A stretch of 64,000 nt of DNA, taken from NCBI GenBank assembly GCA_964036045.1, contig OZ038379.1:108764025-108828024 (forward strand). The letters are read 5' to 3'. The notes beneath the pieces are model-generated. The model did no database searches. It was not told the DNA's origin and saw nothing but the letters and a program-made list of their open reading frames with translations. Positions 9,416 to 18,959 of the stretch are shown here, piece by piece; positions within the stretch are counted from its first letter, which is position 1; the number at the start of each line of letters is the position of its first letter. Made by a program: the position numbers and the translations under genes. The DNA comes from Eutreptiella sp. 'Long Island Sound 2002' (Eukaryota > Euglenozoa > Euglenophyceae > Eutreptiales > Eutreptiaceae).

Positions 9416-11167
9416 TCATGGTCCTCTGGGGCTGCCCACCCCCCCGGGGGTACCTCTCGGTTCCCTCTGGAGGAGCACGGCATCAAAGGGCCGGTTCCTC
9501 ACCCCCCTGGTGGTCCCCTGGTTGGCCCAGCACAACCACCCGTACACCTCCCCAAACAGGGGGAGGGCCTCCTCCCCCAGAGGGTCCGGGACCGTGCCCC
9601 AGTCCCTGTCCCAGCGCCGGGCCCCCTCTGCCCCTCGCGCTGGCTCCCCCTGCTGCCCCTGTGCCTGCGGCGCCGATGCCGCGCCCCGCCACCCCCCCGC
9701 CGAGGCCATCCGCGCCGGCTCCGCTCTCGGCGCGGGGGGGGGTGGCTGGTGCTGGGGTCGTGGAGTTCTGGGGGGGACGAGCTCGCCGGCGTCAGGGTCG
9801 ATGTTGTAGAGGTGGTGGTGGTGGTGCTGGTGGTAGTGGGTGTGGTGCCCCGGCATCTGTTGGATGCCGGGGGGGATGCACCTCACCGGCTGCACGTCCG
9901 GCTGCGGGGGCGCCCCGCTCCCCGCCTTCCTCCCTTCGGCCCGCCGTCCCCCCCGGGCTTCCACGCCCCGTCCCGTCTGTCCCTTGGGGCCCGCGGCGCC
10001 CTTGCCCTTGCCCTTGGGCTCCTTTCCAGCCCCCTGCCCGTGCCGCGGGTCCCGCCCCCTGTCCCCCACGCCCTGGCCTGCCCGCTCGCCCACTGTCCCT
10101 CGCCACGCTCCCTGCACCTGGGCGCCCTGCCCGCGCCCCTGCGCGCCCTTCCCGTGCCCTGGTCCCTTCCCAGCCCCCTGCCCTGAGTCGCGTCGTCCGC
10201 TGCCTGTGCTCTGTCCCCCTCTGCTGCTGCGCCCTTGCTCCCTGCCGCGCGTGCCCTGGCCTGCTCCTTGCGCGCGCTCCTGGGCACTTCCCCTGTCGCC
10301 TCCTGTCCCCTGCTCCGCGCTCCCGTGGCTGGCACGCAGCTCTGCCCGCGCGCCATCCCCTCCTTCCTGGATCACGCGCCGGGCGTCCCGCTGTCTTTGC
10401 AGGTGCGGCAGCGTGACGCCCGGCGGCGAGCGCTCGGGCGCCGGGGGGCGGACGTGCCGCGCCCGCCCCGGGGGGAAGGGCTTGGGGGGGGAAGGCTTGG
10501 GGGGACTGGTGGGGGTGTGGGCGGGGTTGGCGTGGGCGCGGTACTTCGCGCTCTCCCTGCCCACTGCTGCTGCTGCGGCGGCCGCCGGCGAGGCGCCCGT
10601 GGCCCGTGCGGGGTCCCTCCCCCGCTTTCGCGGTGTGCTGGGGGTCGCGGCGTCGCCAGCCGAGGCGGTGGCGCGGCTTGCCGGGGCCGCGGTCGCAACC
10701 CTACGCGCGCCATCCCCGCTCTCCTCTGCGGCTGCGGCAGCCCTCGGCGATGCGCCTGGTTCCTGCGCCGGGGCTACCCCCCTTGTCGGCGGCGTGCCGG
10801 GGGCCGCGGTCGGGGCCGCGGTGTGGCTCGCTGGGGCTGCGGTCTCCGCTTCCTGCGCGTCTGGGGCCCCCTCCTGGGGCGGGGCGGCAGGGCTTGCTGC
10901 TTGGGCGGCGCGGGCGGTCACCTCGGCTGGCTCAGGCTCCTGGCCCGGCGACGGCGGCCCAACCAGCACCGCTGCCTCCGCCAGCCTCCGCTCCTCGCGC
11001 TCCGCGGGGGTCTCCCCCGTCCACTCCGGGGAGACGGGGGAGCGGGAGCGGGACCGGTGGTGGTGGCGGTCGTTCTGCTGGGGGGAGCCATTGGAGTCTG
11101 CCATCACTGTTATCCTGGTAGTCATGCGTGGTAGCAGGCGCGCCCTTCCCACTACCTCCTGGTGCAT
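9416..11167 (-). CDS. Low-complexity ORF1-like protein of the 5.2-kb element
   Basis: A 583-codon minus-strand ORF starts with ATG 355 bp inside the proposed 5' end of the element. The N-terminus contains a His/Arg/Ser stretch (RHHHRSRSRSP). The body is Ala/Pro-rich, then Gly/Arg/Gln/Lys-rich (around residues 250-410), then has a His cluster near residues 440-455. No catalytic domain or zinc knuckle is visible. A basic, disordered, RNA-binding ORF1 or Gag-like role is possible by position only. The composition could also arise by chance in GC-rich repeats, where stop codons are rare. In its favour are a single long ORF with ATG near the element start and a non-repetitive sequence. Confidence 0.35.
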   Translation of the reverse strand: MHQEVVGRARLLPRMTTRITVMADSNGSPQQNDRHHHRSRSRSPVSPEWTGETPAEREERRLAEAAVLVGPPSPGQEPEPAEVTARAAQAASPAAPPQEGAPDAQEAETAAPASHTAAPTAAPGTPPTRGVAPAQEPGASPRAAAAAEESGDGARRVATAAPASRATASAGDAATPSTPRKRGRDPARATGASPAAAAAAAVGRESAKYRAHANPAHTPTSPPKPSPPKPFPPGRARHVRPPAPERSPPGVTLPHLQRQRDARRVIQEGGDGARAELRASHGSAEQGTGGDRGSAQERAQGAGQGTRGREQGRSSRGGQSTGSGRRDSGQGAGKGPGHGKGAQGRGQGAQVQGAWRGTVGERAGQGVGDRGRDPRHGQGAGKEPKGKGKGAAGPKGQTGRGVEARGGRRAEGRKAGSGAPPQPDVQPVRCIPPGIQQMPGHHTHYHQHHHHHLYNIDPDAGELVPPRTPRPQHQPPPPAPRAEPARMASAGGWRGAASAPQAQGQQGEPARGAEGARRWDRDWGTVPDPLGEEALPLFGEVYGWLCWANQGTTRGVRNRPFDAVLLQREPRGTPGGVGSPRGP

Positions 11168-11534
11168 CAGTGCCGTGCCGTGGGCAGTGCCGTGCGGTGC
11201 TCTGCGGGGGGGAGGGGGGGAGGGGGCGGGGGGGCGGCTGTGGCGTCAGCCCCGCACGGGCGGGGGCCGGCGGCCATCCATCGGCATCGGGAGGGGAGGC
11301 GGGGGAGCCACGCGGCCCACGCGTCGCGCCACAGCCCCCAGTCTGGGGCGGGGCCCAGGGCCCTGGGCCCCCGGGGGTCGTTGGGTGGTGTCGGGGGGAG
11401 CCGCACTAGGTGGACCCCCGTAACGGCGGTGACCTCCTGTGTTCGCAGGAAGGTGTGTACTCCGTCCCGCGCCGCGGGCGCCGGGAGGGGGGGGCGGGGT
11501 ACGGGTGCTGCCCCATAGAGCTTGGCAAGGTGAG

Positions 11535-11724
11535 CTACATAGAACGAAACACAGGGGCAGGAGCAGGGAACAGGGAACAGTCATCCTCTCGTCCAGACTC
11601 CCTGACCTGAAAGTCATCAGTCTGTTCAGTCTCCTTCACCCGATACTAGTCAATCAGTCCAACAGACTCTATCCTCGTATCTGCAGATTATAACGGCGCT
11701 TCTCAGAGCTTTTATAACTAGGGA
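11535..11724. repeat. Right part of second 328-bp repeat unit
   Basis: Almost identical to 6028-6215, including the stretch ending TTTTATAACTAGGG. It resumes the repeat exactly after the 12-bp duplicated TGGCAAGGTGAG. Confidence 0.8.
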
Positions 11725-12482
11725 ACGCACCACACCGCCACCACCTCCCACGAACAAGCCAGTCAATCCCTCCCCGAGTCCGGAAGTAGGTTTAGGAGGG
11801 CAGTGGCGGTCGGTCACCACGGCCGTGCGCTCCGTCAGACAAGCCGAGGTAGCATGTATATGTGATGGTGACAACATAATGGGCATGGACAGGGAGTGCC
11901 CAACCTGTTGCCCGAGGCACACCCTTACCCAAACACAAACACCGACCCCCGGACAGTTACGGCGGGCCACGTCCCTTCCTCACACAGCGAGGAAGATCCA
12001 GAGAGTTGGGGTTCATACAAACCCCTCAGGATCCGGAAGCGTTTCAGTGTTCCTGTGCACGAGCAGGATTTAGTTGCGCGTGTCACGTCCAGGTAAGGGC
12101 AGGGGACTCCAACAGCGAGGGCTGCGCAACATACAGTCAGAACGGGACACAGTAATATTGCGCCCCAACAAGGCAGGACAGGCAAACGGCAGGCAAATGC
12201 CTGATTGTTTTGCAGGTGGCTTGAGGTATTTTCAGCATGACAACTGTAGGTAGGTAGGGGAACCAGCCTACGCACCCCAAGCAACCCCTTCAGATTTTAC
12301 CCCCGCAAAAGTGGATCAAACGGATCTCACCATTATAAAGAATATCCCAGGTTTACCGCGGACAACCCTAAACACTCACAGACCGGTCCAATGTCTTCTG
12401 CAACAAGGGCGCTGTACGTCCCCTTCATAGGATGAAGGCAATAGGTAGGAGAACTACCCGTAGTAGGAAGACGGGAAACTAC
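11725..12482. other. Unassigned stretch
   Basis: No recognisable coding domain. Short frames on both strands, none with a family motif. It may be the degraded upstream part of the gypsy relic whose Dam-like domain lies just downstream. Confidence 0.3.
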
Positions 12483-12830
12483 TCTGTTGTGCGTAAAGTG
12501 AGGAATGAAATGGGCGGGCGTCACGCCAGACGTCGACGTGTTTGCGCACCAAAGGAAACAGGCAATTCAAGTGCTACTGGTGCGCACGCAAAAATGCCTT
12601 TGACCAGGACTGGAGTAGGGACATACTCTCGATCAACACCCCGTGGTCCAAAATGAAGGATGTACTGCTTGAGGCCGTCTTGGACCAAGCAGGGGGTATC
12701 ATGGTCATTTCAGTTTGGAAAGGCCAGAGCTTGTTTTGGGAGCTAGACCGGTGAGATTTGCCAGCAGATATGAGCCCCTACCAAGACCACTCGGTGTTTG
12801 TTCCTCCCCACACCAATGGTAGGTTTGCTG
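12483..12830 (+). pseudogene. Dam-like methyltransferase domain relic of a retroelement
   Basis: Two adjacent plus frames together show the order of a Dam-type adenine-N6-methyltransferase domain. There is a T-P-D-V-D-V-F-A segment (about 12515-12545), then Y-W-C-A-R-K-N-A-F-D-Q-D-W. A motif-IV-like I-N-T-P-W-S-K-M follows (expected N/D-P-P-F/W/Y), then G-G-I-M-V-I-S-V-W-K-G-Q and F-W-E-L-D-R. A TGA interrupts the frame at about 12752-12754, and the sequence remains alignable to about 12830. The same order occurs between protease and RT in the gypsy elements at 39.15-39.50 kb and 51.30-51.66 kb, so I infer that this is a fragment of a related pol gene. It is dead. Confidence 0.45.
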
Positions 12831-12841
12831 GTGCGGCTCTG

Positions 12842-13560
12842 TCGGTTTGGGTTTCGGCTTTCACCCCGCGAATCCTGGCTGGGGTGCTGGGGCGTGCGTG
12901 TTTGAGGGCACGCTCCGCCTGTACTCACCATTCCTGGCTCGGGTATGCTCTGTGGGTGTCTGTGGGTGTGTTCGGGTTCTGCCATTCCTGGCTAGGGGGT
13001 TGTGGTGTGTGTGTTGGTGTGCGCGCTCGGCCTCTACCCTGCCATTCCTGGCTGGGGTTCGTGGTGCGTGTGTCTGGGTACGGGCTTTGGCTTTCACCCC
13101 GCCCACCCTGGCTGGGGTGTGGGTGTGTGTGTTTGTGTGCGCGCTCCGCCTGTACCCCGCCAATCCTGGCTGGGGTGTGCGGTGTGGGTGTGTGTGCTTG
13201 GGCTCGGGTTTCGGTTGCGCCCCGCCATTTCTAGCTGGGGTGTTGGGGTGTGTGTGTTGGTGTGCGCGCCCCGCCTCTACCTACATAATCGTGGCCGGGA
13301 TTTGTGGTGTGTCTGTGTTGGCTCGGGCTTTGGGTTTCACCCCGCCAATCCTGGCTCGGGTGTTGGGGCGTGCGTGTTTATGTGCGCGCTCTGCCTGTAC
13401 CCCGCGATTACTGGCTCGGGTGTGCGGTGGGGGTGTGTGTGCTTGGGTCTGGGTTTCGGCTGCGCCTTGCCATTCCTGGCTGCGGTGTTGGGGTGTGTGT
13501 GTTTGTGTGCGCGCTCTGCCTCTACCCCGCCAATTTTGGCTGAGGTTCGTGGTGTGTGCG
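12842..13560. repeat. 60-bp minisatellite with a four-unit higher-order repeat
   Basis: Twelve tandem units of about 60 bp each carry a CCTGGCTGGGG-like core (for example at 12873, 12933, 12986, 13046, 13106 and 13163). Flanking segments distinguish four unit types that recur in the same order three times: a TTTCACCCCGC type near 12860, 13095 and 13335; a CTGTACCCCGC type near 12920, 13150 and 13395; a GTTTCGG/GCGCC type; and a CCTCTACC type. The higher-order period is about 240 bp. Because 60 is divisible by 3, long repetitive frames result (278 codons at 12847-13683), which I do not regard as a gene. Confidence 0.85.
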
Positions 13561-13763
13561 CCCTGCGGCAAATTGGGCCGATTGGTTCACCGCCCAGAGC
13601 GGGGCTGCTGGACTGCGGCGGCAGGGAGCGTTGCCGGCGTGCGGCCGGGCCTCGGCCCAGCAAGGAACCCCCCTTGGGATTAGGTGGGGGCGCCGGCGGC
13701 CGGGGGCATCAGGCGCGTCATGTTGTGTGGCGCAGAGGGTTTCCCGGGGTGCTGCACGTGCTG

Positions 13764-13945
13764 CACGCAACACCACACACAGAGCGTGTACACCCGTGAA
13801 CAGGAGCCAGGAGGCCCAGGACGTCGTACACACAGCACCACACACAGAGCGTGCACACCGGTGAACAGGAGACAGGAGGCCCAGGACACCGTACACGCAA
13901 CACCACACACAGAGCGTGCACACCGGCGGCCCAGAACACCGCGCA
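13764..13945. repeat. ~67-bp tandem repeat, three units
   Basis: Three copies of a unit holding CACCACACACAGAGCGTG and GAACAGGAG-AGGAGGCCCAG, spaced 60-70 bp, with the last copy truncated. Confidence 0.75.
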
Positions 13946-14049
13946 GGAGGAGCTGGGCCAGAAAAGGACGTGTGGCTAGGGCCACGCGACGGCCCAAGGG
14001 GACTAGGACAGCATGGGAGGCGGCACAGGAGTGAGGGGGGGGGGCGGGA

Positions 14050-14545
14050 GGGGAGCGACCCGTGCTAGGCGCACAAAACGGTCCCCGGATGGATGAGGAT
14101 CAAGTGGGCCCGCGCCACAGGGTTGCTGGCGGCCCGGTGGGGTATAAACACGGGATGAGGGATGGGGAGGGGCCGCACAACAACCCAGGGGATTAGGCCG
14201 GGGCCGCGGCACAGGGGAAAAGGGCGGGAACGGAGCGACCCGTGCTAGGCGCACAAAACGGTCCCCGGATGGATGAGGATCCAGCGGGCCCGCGCCACAG
14301 GGTTGCTGGCGGCCTGGTGGGGTATAAACACGGGATGAGGGATGGGGAGGGGCCGCACGACAGCCCAGGGGATTAGGCTGGGGCCGCGGCACAGGGGAAA
14401 GGGACGGGGGCGGGAAGGGAGCGACCCGTGCTAAGCACAGGAAGCGGTCCCCGGATGGAAGAGGCCCCAGCGGGCCCGCGCCACAGGGTTGCAGGCGACC
14501 CGGTGGGGTATAAACACGGGATGAAGGGACAAGGGGACGGGGCGA
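14050..14545. repeat. ~180-bp tandem repeat, three units
   Basis: Units start at GAGCGACCCGTGCTA (about 14055, 14235 and 14418) and share GGTCCCCGGATGGA, CCGCGCCACAGGGTTG and GGGGTATAAACACGGGATGA. A TATAAA-like string recurs in every unit. The 180- and 186-bp spacings keep a repetitive 345-codon minus frame open, but I do not call it a gene. Confidence 0.8.
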
Positions 14546-14552
14546 GGAAGGG

Positions 14553-14573
14553 CGTGTGGCTAGAGCCACACAA
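14553..14573. repeat. Perfect palindrome, 8-bp arms
   Basis: GTGTGGCT-AG-AGCCACAC within GGGCGTGTGGCTAGAGCC. A related imperfect palindrome occurs at about 13970-13986 (GTGTGGC...GCCACGC) in similar surroundings. Confidence 0.6.
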
Positions 14574-15316
14574 CGGCCCGACGGGGTAGGGAGTCCATGG
14601 GAAGCTGGGAACGGGCCGGTGCCGGGACGAGGCAAAGGGGAATGGGACATGGGATGGGCAGGGAGGCAGAAAGCGCCAAGCAACAGCCCCATGGGATTGG
14701 GAAACCAGTCGCCATGGAGTGGTGAACCATGGGCCAACCATGGGGAGCCTGGCCACGAGAAGTCGGAAAAATGCCCTGAACTCCGGGATGGCCGTGAGGT
14801 GTCCGCAGGGGTGAGGGTTGACCTTGAGATCCCCGGGTCAATGGCCTGAGTACACGTAGATTCACGCGTGAGCGGGACCAGGGGGAACGTGGAAAGGGTC
14901 GCCCCCTGGCCTCCAGCCGTGGATGGACGACACCCAAGTGCATCGGAAAGCCGAGTGGGTACTCCAACCCGTGAGGGATGGGGAGTGGTGGAATGTCGTT
15001 GACAGAGAGAAATGCTCCGCTGTTGGCGAGGGCTATCCACAGGAAACCCGCCTGCCGGCGCCCAATAGGCTGTGCTAGGGGGGGAAGGCAGGGGGATCCT
15101 TCAAGGGTGACCGGAAGGAGCTGAAACCGTGAGGGCAGCGACTGAAGGGAGCCTACCGCCGGTCATGCCCCAAGGGAACCTGGTTGAAGTTCCCGGCCGT
15201 GAGGTGAGACGGGGGTCGCCAGGGGAACTGATGGTGGAGAGCTCTCCTTCCCGCCAGAGGCGGCCACCATGTAAAACAAACAAGGAGAAGTCAGATGAGG
15301 CTGCGGACGGGGCCGC

Positions 15317-15339
15317 CCTTACTTACTTACTTACTTACT
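15317..15339. repeat. (CTTA)n microsatellite
   Basis: About five CTTA units. They form the proposed 3' tail of the upstream insertion. Confidence 0.9.
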
Positions 15340-15352
15340 CCCGGGGTGCTGC

Positions 15353-18300
15353 GGGTCGGGGCGATGTGGGTGCTGCCGGTATCCGTGCAACATCAATTGT
15401 GGGGTGGCGAGGGGGTGTCCGTGTGTTGGGTTGGGCTTGAGGTGATGTCCCACAGGCGCGTTCCGTCTCTCTGCGTCTCCTGGAGGGTCTCCTGCAGGCG
15501 CCTGACAACATACGAGTGGTCCTTGGGTGCGGGGAGCTCGCGGGGGTGGACTCTCGGGGGCTGGAGTCCATCCCGCGGCATCTACCCCCCCCGCCGGCCA
15601 GAGTCGACGGTTCTTTGCTCACTCCCTGCGCGGCCGGCAGACCAGGCCCTCGCAGGAGGGTTCCACCCGGGCCCACTTCCGCAGCTCCCACAGCTTCGTG
15701 TGGGTCCAGTGCTTCCATCTCAGTCAATGGGCGGGTCCGTCGCCTTTGGCGGGGGCGTCAGCAGGAGACCGGGTGCGCGTGGTGGGGTCTCAGGGACTGG
15801 TGGTGGTGTTGGGCCCCGGGGAGTCCCCGTAGTCCTGTGCCCCGGGGTGCGCGGGGATTCGGCGGGGCGCGAGCCTACCCGGACCTGTGGGTACACGGAC
15901 AGGGACTCCGCTTCGGGGTTTGGTTGGGGTTGGCGAGAGGGGCGGTAGCGGGGCATCTGCTGGACGTGGGCGGAAATCGGGGGCTGGTAGGGGGGTGAAG
16001 ACGCCGCTGGCTAGCCATGGCTTTGCACCGGTCCGAGAGAGGGTGGTCTGTGGGCCACGGGTGCGGGTTTTGAGTGGTGGTGCGATGAGGTGCGATGCGC
16101 CTCGGCCGAGGCGCGTTCTGCCATGAATGTGGTGGCAGAGGCGTTAGTGATGGCGGGGGGGCGTCGTGCTGGGCGAGGATGCTGCCGGGTCTGGGATGGC
16201 AGGGGCTGGAGGTCGTAGAGGATGTCCGCAGGGGGCTGGGTTTGCGCTGTCCGCGCGGCGCCGGGCTTTGCCTTGGGCGTGGGTGTGGCAGCGGGCTGGG
16301 GCCACGGAGAGGCGACGGGTTTGGCTGGCTGCTTGGCGGTGGTCTTGGGTGGTGGCCGGGTCTTGCGTCGCCGCGTGGCGGCGGATTGGGGTTTCCGAGT
16401 GAGCCGCCGCCCTGCCTGGCCGGTAGCGCGTTGTGAGGCTGCGGGGGCCTGGGCGGTGGCGGGGGCGCCGGCGGTGGGGATGGGTTTGGTGGCCCGTTTG
16501 GGTGACGCTGCCCGTGATTTGGGGCGTGGTGTGCTGGACGAGGGTGTGGTGGTGGAGGTGGATGAGGTTGTTGTGATGGTGGAGGTCGTGGCGTCCGAGG
16601 CGGATGAGACGGACGTGGGGGACAAAGGGGGGTCTCGGCCGGAGTAGGAGTTGGAGGAAATGGACGTGGCGGGCGGCGGGGGGTCCCAGACAGCCGGGGC
16701 GGGCGCTGGTTGCTGGGTCTTTTGGGCACTGAGAACGAGGGTGCGGGTTCGGGCATCGGGTGTGTGCGCGCGTTTTCCCTTGTGTCCCCTGTGCGTGCTG
16801 ATGCTGGTGTTGTGGGTGGTGTCATTTCTGGTGCGTGGTGGGGTTGTTGAGTTGTCTCTGCTGTGCAGGTAGGTGGGTTATCCGCGGGTCCACTTCAGGT
16901 TAAGGACGTGTGTGTGTGTGACTGCTGGAGGCATTCAAGGGTCCCGAAGAAGCACTGCTGGTTGCCGGGCATGTCCTCTTCCGTGAGGTGGGGGTAGTTC
17001 TGTTGGGGGTGTCTTGGGCTGGCCACAGCAGGGTCATGGGGCGGGCTGGTACCATGTACGGGCAGTGCTGTATGGTGATGGGGCGCGGAGTGGTGGGTTT
17101 TGGTGCGGTTCAGGGGGGCTTCCCTCTGCTGGGGACTGCAGGGTGACTGCAGGGTGACCTTCGGCGCCCACTGCTCTGTGGGGATCTGCAAGGTCCTTTG
17201 GGTCTGTTTCAAGGCAGTACATCGCCGTGCAAAGGCCCTAATTGCGGCTGCCATTGGAGAGCAGCGTGTCCAGCGACCTGCGCCCCCACCTGCCCCAGAT
17301 GTGCAGGTCAACAGGCTCTTCCTCCCTGGTGTACGTGTCGTGGCCTGGGTTGTGCGGGGGGGGGGGGGTGTTGTTGGCAGAAAGGAGGGAGTCGGTGCCG
17401 TGGACCAGCAAGGTATCGGTTGGTGCGTGCTTGTGGGTGGTGGAGAGGGTGTTGTGTCTGTTGTACATGAGGGTCATGTATGTGGAGGGGGCTGGCTGCT
17501 GGTTGTCGGGGTTGGGGATGTTGCCCGGGACGTGGCCCCAGAAGTTGCTCAGGGAGGTCACTCGGTCGACCCACATCCTCCTTTCTGACTCCATGGTGTC
17601 GGCTGGGGCAGTGCTGGGTGGGGGCTGACCATTTTGGGATTGTGGTAGCGGGTACAGCCCTTGGTGGTCACCCACCCCGGCTCGGGGCTCCAAGGAGGTA
17701 TTGTCCCCAGCCAATGGGGGGCACCCAGACGCGGTCCCCTGGGGGGGCTGGGCTGTCACCGTCAGGGGTGGCAAGCGGGGGGCGCTCATGTCGGGCAAAG
17801 TGGAAGAAGGCGTGGAAAAAGGAAGTCTCGGAGGCCCTCCTCCAGGGAGGCCGCCTAGACGAGGGTGGCTGCCGGGATGCGTTGGGTGGTGCCTGAGGTC
17901 TGGAGGCGTAGACCCCTGAGGTGCTGCCGTACTGCTGCGGGGTTGTGGGGAATGTAGGGTTCGGCCGATGCGGCGGTTGGTGGCGCAACGTGTGGCGCGG
18001 GGGGTGGTTTGGGTTGGCGGGGGCCGGTTGTCGTTCTTGTGTGCGGGGTCTGGCATTGGGGCTTCCCTTGGTGGATGCGGAAGGGGGGGGTCGCGGTAGT
18101 GTGCGTCAGCGCGGGCTGGGGGTGGTGGGGGCTGGTGGGGGTCTCCGTGTGGTGTGTCTGAGGTCAGGTCCAGGGGGAGGGGCGGGGGAACAAAGTGTGG
18201 GGGTGGCACTGCTGGTGGCGGGGGGGGCGTGGTTGGGTGTTGTGCTGGATGGAGGTCTGGGTGTCCTGCTGGGTCTTGTGGGCCATGTGTGTGCGTCTCG

Positions 18301-18959
18301 TGCGGGTCTTGAGGCCCCTGGCTGGCCACGGTGTCGAGATTGGAGTTGGTTGCCTGGGTATGCGGCAGGGGCTGTTGTTCGTAGGCGGTGGCCGGCTGCT
18401 GATTGGCGGTGCTCGCAGGCATAGGTTGCGGGTGAGGGTGCTGTCGGTGGTGGTGGGGTGCTCCGTGTAGGCTTCGTTGCATTTGGTGCGCGTGCATGGC
18501 CCCCTGCGGGTCTATGGGGGCGCATGGTCGCCAGAATGTTGTGGGCCCCTGTAGCGGGGGCGCCAGGTGGTGCTGGACTGTGTGGTGGTGGTGGAGAGGG
18601 TGTGCCCGCTGCCTGTGGCACTATGGCACCAGTCGGATTGGTGGCAAGGGCTGGTGGTGGGGCACGGTGTGTCTGTGGTACAGGTGATGGTGTGGTGCAG
18701 TCCAGTGCGGCGCGTGGAGTGGGTGGCCCTTGGGGTCTGGCTGCGCTGGGGCGTGGTGATGATGGACCTGGCGGGCATCGCTGTGCTATTGGGGAGTCAG
18801 GGAGTAGGGGTCCGGGGTGCCAGGGGCGTGCTGATGGTGCTGGTGGTGCGACGCCCCCTCACCCTGCGTGAGTAACCGTCCCTGTGCGGCGTGGATGTGT
18901 GCGGGTAGCGGTCCCTGGCCGGGCTGCCAGGCTTGGGTGCCGCGGTGCGGTGGCACATA
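15353..18959 (-). other. GC-rich region with Pro-rich minus-strand ORFs of uncertain status
   Basis: Long minus-strand frames lie at 15875-16825 (316 codons, Pro/Thr/Ala/Arg-rich) and 17238-18497 (419 codons, Pro/His/Gln-rich for 250 residues). The latter has a more complex C-terminal part of about 130 residues with SERRMWVDRVTSLSNFWGHV and a Thr/Asn/His-containing tail. That tail is the only stretch whose composition looks protein-like. These could be ORF1 proteins of LINEs similar to the one downstream on the same strand, or chance frames. I recognise no domain, and no tandem structure or tail marks element ends here. Confidence 0.25.
17238..18497 (-). CDS. Hypothetical Pro/His-rich protein, possible LINE ORF1
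   Basis: A 419-codon minus-strand frame. The N-terminal 250 residues are proline-rich with His, Gln and Thr runs and look disordered. From about residue 285 the composition becomes balanced, with alternating charged, aromatic and aliphatic residues. No zinc knuckle, RRM or coiled coil is evident. It lies on the same strand as the LINE pol relic at 20.2-25.1 kb but downstream of it, so it is not simply that element's ORF1. Non-coding chance is a real alternative. Confidence 0.25.
   Translation of the reverse strand: MHAHQMQRSLHGAPHHHRQHPHPQPMPASTANQQPATAYEQQPLPHTQATNSNLDTVASQGPQDPHETHTHGPQDPAGHPDLHPAQHPTTPPPPPAVPPPHFVPPPLPLDLTSDTPHGDPHQPPPPPARADAHYRDPPLPHPPREAPMPDPAHKNDNRPPPTQTTPRATRCATNRRIGRTLHSPQPRSSTAAPQGSTPPDLRHHPTHPGSHPRLGGLPGGGPPRLPFSTPSSTLPDMSAPRLPPLTVTAQPPQGTASGCPPLAGDNTSLEPRAGVGDHQGLYPLPQSQNGQPPPSTAPADTMESERRMWVDRVTSLSNFWGHVPGNIPNPDNQQPAPSTYMTLMYNRHNTLSTTHKHAPTDTLLVHGTDSLLSANNTPPPPHNPGHDTYTREEEPVDLHIWGRWGRRSLDTLLSNGSRN

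Larger units (their letters stand above)
6357..11522 (-). mobile_element. 5.2-kb GC-rich insertion, probably a non-autonomous non-LTR retroelement
   Basis: The insertion is bounded by a 12-bp direct duplication, TGGCAAGGTGAG, at 6345-6356 and 11523-11534. The uninterrupted tandem copy has the same 12 bp once (6016-6027). The left edge begins with GTTTGAG repeated three times, which on the minus strand is a (CAAACCT)n tail like the simple-repeat 3' tails of LINEs. Variable-length TSDs and such tails fit target-primed reverse transcription on the minus strand. One long ORF (9416-11167, minus) sits at the 5' side, and I found no RT motif in the rest. The remainder is a GC-rich tract with many G runs on the plus strand. 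Confidence 0.55.
13743..15352 (+). mobile_element. 1.6-kb non-LTR-like insertion with (CTTA)n tail
   Basis: A 13-bp direct repeat, CCCGGGGTGCTGC, lies at 13743-13755 and again at 15340-15352, immediately after a (CTTA)n microsatellite. A simple-repeat tail abutting a TSD is the signature of a plus-strand insertion made by target-primed reverse transcription. The interior (13756-15339) consists largely of tandem repeats and has no coding domain that I recognise, so it would be non-autonomous. The 13-mer is GC-rich in GC-rich surroundings, so coincidence is not excluded. Confidence 0.4.

Noticed and set aside
12847-13683. 278-codon plus-strand ORF
   Set aside because: Translation of the 60-bp minisatellite. 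It is open because the period is a multiple of three.
13764-13945. Array of regularly spaced repeats resembling CRISPR
   Set aside because: Only three directly adjacent ~67-bp units without unique spacers, in eukaryotic repeat-rich DNA with no cas genes.
14003-15040. 345-codon minus-strand ORF with three ~60-residue repeats
   Set aside because: The repeats are the 180/186-bp DNA tandem units. The frame stays open because the spacings divide by three, and no domain is seen.
15317-15339. (CTTA)n as a telomere-type repeat
   Set aside because: Only about five units, internal, and not a known telomeric motif. It is better explained as a retroelement tail.
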